Of a stretch of 64,000 nucleotides of DNA, positions 10,976 to 64,000 are shown piece after piece. The position numbers and the translations under genes were made by a program. The stretch is taken from the NCBI RefSeq assembly GCF_029633865.1, contig NC_079217.1, forward strand, positions 54,360,479-54,424,478, in the 5' to 3' direction. Under the pieces are notes generated by a model. The model saw only the letters and a list, made by a program, of their open reading frames with translations. It was not told the DNA's origin and searched no databases. How positions within the stretch are numbered: the stretch's first letter is position 1; every line of letters starts with the position of its first letter. The DNA comes from Lampris incognitus (lineage: Eukaryota; Chordata; Actinopteri; Lampriformes; Lampridae).

Positions 10976-13900
10976 GTAACAATAATATACCTCGGCTAGA
11001 ATTTGTCAGTGACATCCCAGCTAACAGCTTCTATGGCCTTCTAAGCTGTCGGTTATTGGAGTATGAAGGAATAATTATGAACCCGTGTTGCGAAAATATC
11101 TCGAATACCGTTCCTGCTTTCCTGTTTTTGTGTCAGTGAGATTCAAGCAGGGGAAAAAAAGGTATCAGAGGCCATTTCTTTTCGCCAGCTAGCATAAATG
11201 TTAGCTGCTAGCAAGTTAACTAGTGAGCCTTCGTGAAAAAAAAGTTCCACAAATAGTTCCCGCAGAATTTACTAAGGGAAGTTCCAGCTATCAAAGTTTT
11301 TATTTGCTTATGAAAATTCCGCCGCCCCACTGTCGAGCTGGCAATATTGTTACAGCGTTAGCCAGTGTGCTAACATTAATTAGCTTGCATGCCGAGGTTA
11401 GCTAGTAAGCTAACGTTCTTGTTCGATCTGACAGTACTTGAACGCTGCCCCATACTCACTCGGTCCCGATAAGGTCAATAATTTATCGTCAGCTTTTATA
11501 TACAACACAGAAGGAACTCGTTGCATTGCGTTACGCAGCTAATTGTCTAGCATTTTTGACAACTAACGATAACATTTATCTTACCAAGTTGCCAAAGTAC
11601 ACTCGTGAAACTAACATCGCTTACTAGCTTAAGAGTTAACTAACGCTACTTTGACCAATCTTAACAACTCTCTGTAATTGAGAAAAAATAGGCTCTGAAA
11701 TAACCCCGACTTGTTTGTGTTAAATCTCATTGTACCAACACTAGCTTGCAAATGCTATACAATACCATTAATGTGCTTGATAGTCGTGTCATTGCTTATT
11801 GGCTAGGGTTGGCTAAAATGCTAAGTACTACTGTCGTGGCCAATGGCCTGAAGTCGGTCATCAAGCTAGTTACACATAAGCTACAGCTAGCTCTACTTGT
11901 GTATTCACGTTGTTGAATTGCTGGGAGTATGATACTGGGCCCGTGTGCTCATCTAACTACTTGACATTAGCAGTAGTTTTCACCGTTTATAAGCCAACGT
12001 TCAGACAGAGCTGGCTGTTAGTCAGCTACTGTTAGTGATATCTTTTTCCTTTGAGTCAATACCCTGACAAACTCAGCCAGTGGGTCAGTTAAGCGGATGC
12101 ATCACACCAGTTAACACTAGCTGGTAAAGTTAACTAGCCAACCTTGGTGCACTGATTATTTTACAGTAAATCGCTCTTTGCAAACAGTCTAACCGATGCT
12201 GCCATTTTCCATGGGAAATCTCAGGTGAATGTAATGGTAGCTACAAGACATCGACCTTAGCCGTTCATCCAAGATGTATCCGTTGATCTTGCGACGGAGT
12301 GGATTTTTAAACGCGGGTGTATGTATTATTTTAATTATGTGTTTAGTCTTGTAGTGGGTTAGATAGGTTTGACACACCGGTTCTCTTTAACTACGCATTT
12401 TCATGTAACCACTGCTAAGTTAGCCAACGTAACTTAGATATAGGAATCGCTTTGTGTTTGTTTACCAGATTTTTTTTCCGCAATTTTCCATTGGAATGTT
12501 ATCCTTCCAATGATAACAAATATTTGCTTTTGTAAACTGAGGTTATATGGATTGTTGCTGGTTCGACTATGCTGCTGTCAATATATGGGATTAGGTTTTG
12601 AGTGGCTAAACATGGTAGCCGATGGTGCTAGCAAACTACGTCAGAAATGTAGGCCTCTTTAAATCATGATCTTAAAAAAACTGCATGTATGTTTTATCTA
12701 ATGGTCTAGTGGAATGCATTTCTCCAATGACTGTTATAAGAAGTTGATATTTCACTTTGGCAAAATAAATGTTTGAGCTGAGCGTGATACATCAGCAGTT
12801 GTCAGAGTGGACGAATAAACAAAGACTAGGATGCACTGTCAGTACAGGCCTAAAATGGCCTTGTGAGCTTGCCAAGTGTGGCGTATTTTTGTGATCAATG
12901 ATATCATGATTTAAGCATTCAAGGAGTCAATCATCAATTTCATATTTCAGAAGACCCAATAACTTAACACATTATTTAATAAACACACCCTTTAAGATGT
13001 GTGAATAATTTTACATTTCAATTAATCTTTGTAATGGTTCAGCAGGTCGTTGGACTCATTAAAGATCTTAAAATTATTTAAATTATCTGTTTTTGCAAGG
13101 TGCATCTTTCACATGCTTGTGAACATGATGCTCTGGCCTTAATGATGACATCACAAGCACCGTTGTTTTTGACTGTCAGCATTGGCCTGCGGTCATCGAT
13201 TCATTTGTGGTTGTGCTCTTTGTCACAAATTTGTAAATAAAATGTTTTAGATTATTAGTAAAAAAGGTGTTTTCTAGAATGGCAAGTTGCCTTTTGTGAA
13301 GACAAGTCTTTATCAATAACCTATATTTGCTTGTTAAACATTTTGAATGTGTTCGCTACTTAAAAATCTGCACCATGGCAGCTGTTGAGTGGAGTATGTT
13401 ATAGTATGCCATGCACTTGTTGTGATGTGGGTAGTATTTTTAATTTAACACTTGGTCTAGGTCTCAGGACGTTGGATTTAATTTATTTTAAACCGCTTCA
13501 CCACCTATGTTTGAATGAAACAAGTTCAGTTGAAAAGAAAGACATTGATATGAAACTGGAGAATTAGGTTAAAGTCACACTACTTCATTTAAATCTCAGG
13601 TTTGGTAAACTTGAGATTAGTGTTGATTCATTGAGAGACTATTGTTGTCCCTAGCAGTACAGTGTTGAATCAGATTTAACCAATTCATCAAAGGAATGAT
13701 CAAGTTGCTTGCTGGTAGTGGCCAAGTGATATAGGCCAGCTCTTACTCATGACATATGGAGACTTGGTTATGTTATTTCCAGAAAGGCTTCCTCATTTTA
13801 TTTATTCATTTAGAAATACATTTTAAGAATGATCTTAGACTGTCTGTGTTGGTGTTGGGAAATTATTCAATTAACTGTTTGATTTGCCCTGACAAATATG

Positions 13901-14522
13901 CTGCTTTGTCACAATTAATTGAGGATCCCCCTGTATGCTGGTACAAATGAGAGGAAACTTGGAGCTTAAGCTAAGTCTTACATTTCAATGAGGACAATAA
14001 TGCATACTCTATTCCATGTTTCTGTTTGATCACAGTAATTTGAACCTATTTACACATTAAATTTCTTAGTAAAGTCATTTGGAGTGCATTCTTCTGATAT
14101 GATCAACACATCGTACCTGTGTCTTTGGGTTGATCAGAATGGTCTCCTTTCAAGCTCATTGATCTCTCTTGACAGCCTATTACTTCTTCCAGGTGAATGG
14201 TAATGTGTAATATGTATAATAGGATTGATCTGTTGTGTTTGGCGAAGGGCTGGTATCATGAGATGTACAATTTCATGATTATTGATGAAACTGTCCTGTC
14301 CCTGATCATTTAGAATGGGCAAGAGTTGTAAGCTTTTGATTGACTCAGTGGAACTGACATCAGGAACAACAGCTACTTACTGCCAGTAAAACAGCAACTT
14401 GTTGTTTTAGACAAGAGGAAGACCAGTGGCAGTTAAAGAGCATCCTCAAATCACTCATGGACACACCCTTGTATTCTAATAGTGTTCTGATGTGATTTCT
14501 TTGTTTTTGCCTTTCATTTTAG
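10976..14522 (+). other. Presumed first intron of TRIP12
   Basis: AT-rich and poor in recognisable repeats. No coding exon was found. Open frames are short and featureless. The 3' end has a good pyrimidine tract (TTTGCCTTTCATTTTAG) before 14523. Confidence 0.45.
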
Positions 14523-14525
14523 TGA

Positions 14526-14571
14526 ATGGTAGTGTCTAGAAAGGGTATGTCCCTTCAGGAGAGAGGTGCCA

Positions 14572-14588
<17 letters not shown>
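14526..14588 (+). CDS. Upstream ORF overlapping the TRIP12 start
   Basis: ATG at 14526, three bases into the exon, opens a 20-codon frame ([20 protein letters not shown]) ending with TAA at 14586-14588, after the main ATG at 14572 and in a different frame. A second in-frame upstream ATG lies at 14547. This is an overlapping uORF, so scanning ribosomes using it would bypass the main start. That it is translated is inference. Confidence 0.5.
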
Positions 14589-61917
<47,329 letters not shown>

Positions 61918-63529
61918 GTATGATCTGGGTGATGGTTGTTTGTATAAGATTTGGTGACGTAACGACGAATAACCAAAATGTGATTATGTTGGCTGTATGA
62001 ATTTGGATGCACCACCTGTGATACCCATAGGAAATTTAGATAAACCAAAGATCTGCAGTTGTAAATTCTTGATTACAGGGATTTTTATCTTTTCTTCAGA
62101 GAAACACACAGGTAACAACTTTCAATAATGGAGCAATTTATTAATAGCTACCATGTCTACCAACTATAGAATAAATGAAAAATCGGAATCAAATAGGTGA
62201 ATGGAATAATGACAAACAGGGCTTTTCACTCAGTTGATGATATATCAGAGGGTATGTGATTTTCAGAAATACCAGAGAAGGTGGAGCGCTATAAAAAAGG
62301 GTTAATCTTTCTAAGGCTTAAAATGAATATCTTAGATTATTATTCGACATCAACTCTTATCAAAGGCAGCAGAAGTGATGTACATGTGAGATTGAACCCA
62401 CACGGGAGTCAAGGTTGCCCAGCAACGATGTCTGGCTATGGCGGTTCTCAGCTGATGTCCTGCTATGGATTGTATGTAGCATGCCCTGGGCAAATTGCCT
62501 GGGTTATCCTTGATGAAATTCAGATGCAGGAAGTCTTTGTAGCTCCTGGGCAAAGGACTGTCTGGAGGTTCATTGCAATGGTCAAACATTGGTAGGCAAG
62601 GTAATCTTTGCTGCATAGGTTTGTCTGGGCGAAATCTGCTACATTCAATTTGACTGATCCAACTCGCTTGAATTAATCTGAAAATAATTTCACGGGCCGG
62701 ACGATAAAGCTTGTAAAAATTATCACACGTGAGGCTTTCCTTGTACAAAATTTGTCAAAACTTGGTTTACTCAGTTGCACAGATACCAAATTGAGATTTT
62801 TTTCAAAAATAAAATTGACACTTGTGCACCTTGGCAAGGGAAAAACACGCAATTATTAGGTATAAATAGAAGTAGAAAATTAGGAAACGACTCAAGAAAA
62901 ACTTAAAAAGGGAAAAACTCGAGGCTTAAAAAAAAACTTGTTTAGAAAGAATTGGTCTTAGAAGCGTGCAAGAAGAGGTCAAGTGTCTGACGAGTAAGAG
63001 ACCGAACAAAGGCCGACTCACCTTTATATGTCTACCTGATGAGGGGGGTTTCATAGGAAGTCAAGATCCACCTACTCACTGATAGTCATTCCGTGATTTT
63101 AGGAGAGAGGATAATTCAATTTAGACTATATGCTTAAATATCACATGCCTAGCTACAGTGGCCTACACAGACATTTTGGGGGGCAGGTGCTCAAGTGGAG
63201 GAAAAAAAAGGGCATCCCTCTCATAATTATTTATTTTAAAATATAATGTTATAGTGTCACATCTTGTACTTACTTACATATTTATTTATTCAGTACCCTT
63301 ACACTCATGCAGATGTTTAAAACTCAACAGGTTTCTACAAAATTATTGTATCAATTCATGCAGAGACTATGGTCTTTAGTATCACAAGGACAGACATTTG
63401 CAGCAACAAAGAAAACGATGCCACTGTGCAAACTTAAGTGGTCTATAAGATAAATAACAATTCAAAATCAACAACAGCAACCTTTTTTTTTGTCCAGTTG
63501 CAGCAATTGGGCTAAGTGTATTCTGTGTA
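61918..63529 (+). other. TRIP12 intron 22, unassigned part
   Basis: 1.6 kb with no recognised exon. A minus-strand 132-residue frame (62350-62748) has no domain I recognise. Confidence 0.5.
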
Positions 63530-64000
63530 CTCAGATGAAGGGAGCAGGATCATTCTGCTTTAAAGGAGCATCCTCCTTGGTGCCATGTCTTGGAAGATGC
63601 TGATGACCTCTCTATTGTTTATTTGGATGTCTTGCTCTATGGCAAGCAGGAGAAGGTCAGAAAACCGTTCTTATCCACAGAGACGTGTCAGTTGTTCTTG
63701 ATAATTTTCAGCTTTGAAAATGATCTCTACAGAAGCTGTTGACACTGGCAGTGTCGCGTAGGTTCTTATCATGTTCACTAAGGTTGGAAAGATGAACTGG
63801 CCCCTGTTTTCATTCAGTATGGCAAGGGTTTCTTGCAGGTCTTTTGAAGGAAAGCTGGAGTGGAAGACCTTTAGCTCCGTCTTCAGCTGGTCCTTATCTT
63901 CCTCATAGAAATCACAGAGAATGTGGACAGCTTCCTCTGCTTCTGAGTTTGGTGTACTTAGCCAGTTGGCATGTACTTTTAAAGAGTGGAAGGATCAAAT
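63530..64000 (-). pseudogene. Broken hAT transposase, C-terminal dimerisation region
   Basis: Minus strand from 64000 downward reads EAVHILCDFYEEDKDQL, LKVFHSSFPSKDLQE, then NMIRTYATLPVSTASVE near 63785-63725. LPVSTASxER is the conserved hAT C-terminal (dimerisation) motif, followed by the expected F-S-K-L-K-I-I-K in another frame, a stop, then ERFSDLLLLAIEQDI. A frameshift and a stop break it, so it is a pseudogene. It most resembles the ZMYM/DUF4371-type fish hAT proteins. The element continues beyond the window. Confidence 0.7.

Overview
The window is vertebrate nuclear DNA, most likely from a teleost fish. It has GT-AG introns with small phase-consistent exons, CA/GT microsatellites, and a transposon mix typical of fish: two tRNA-derived SINE families, RTE, L2/Maui-like and R2/R4-like LINEs, Tc1/mariner, piggyBac and hAT elements. 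Genus and species cannot be read from the sequence.

The main gene is the 5' part of TRIP12, a HECT-type E3 ubiquitin ligase, on the + strand. I placed 22 coding exons from the start codon at 14572 to 61917. They join in one open frame of 3464 nt, about 1155 residues. The encoded order is a Ser/Lys/Arg-rich disordered N-terminus, an ARM-like repeat region, a WWE domain and a basic linker. The HECT catalytic domain is not in the window and should lie beyond 64000. A non-coding first exon is only tentatively placed near 10.83-10.98 kb.

Layout: 1-7.2 kb has no recognisable gene but holds microsatellites and an inverted pair of CTCF-like motifs. At 7209-7380 on the - strand lies the F-box exon of FBXO36, the gene that is head-to-head with TRIP12 in mammals; its other exons were not found. 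From 7.9 to 10.2 kb come tRNA-like repeats and SINE/LINE debris. Then follow the presumed TRIP12 promoter region (10.4-11 kb), an AT-rich repeat-poor intron to 14.5 kb, exons 1-3 (14.5-16.3 kb), a 14.8 kb intron full of nested transposons, exons 4-8 (31.1-38.1 kb), a 4.8 kb intron with a Tc1 element, a compact ARM exon cluster (42.9-46.7 kb), WWE exons (51.2-52.6 kb), and exons 18-22 (57.6-61.9 kb). The last 0.5 kb carries a broken antisense hAT transposase.

I see no previously undescribed gene system. The notable structure lies in nested insertions with legible target-site duplications, a perfect 39-bp palindrome at a truncated LINE end, a Tc1 element with inner and outer direct repeats, repeats pressed against two TRIP12 splice acceptors, and an upstream ORF that overlaps the TRIP12 start codon. 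All calls come from reading the sequence and from remembered family features; no database search was run.
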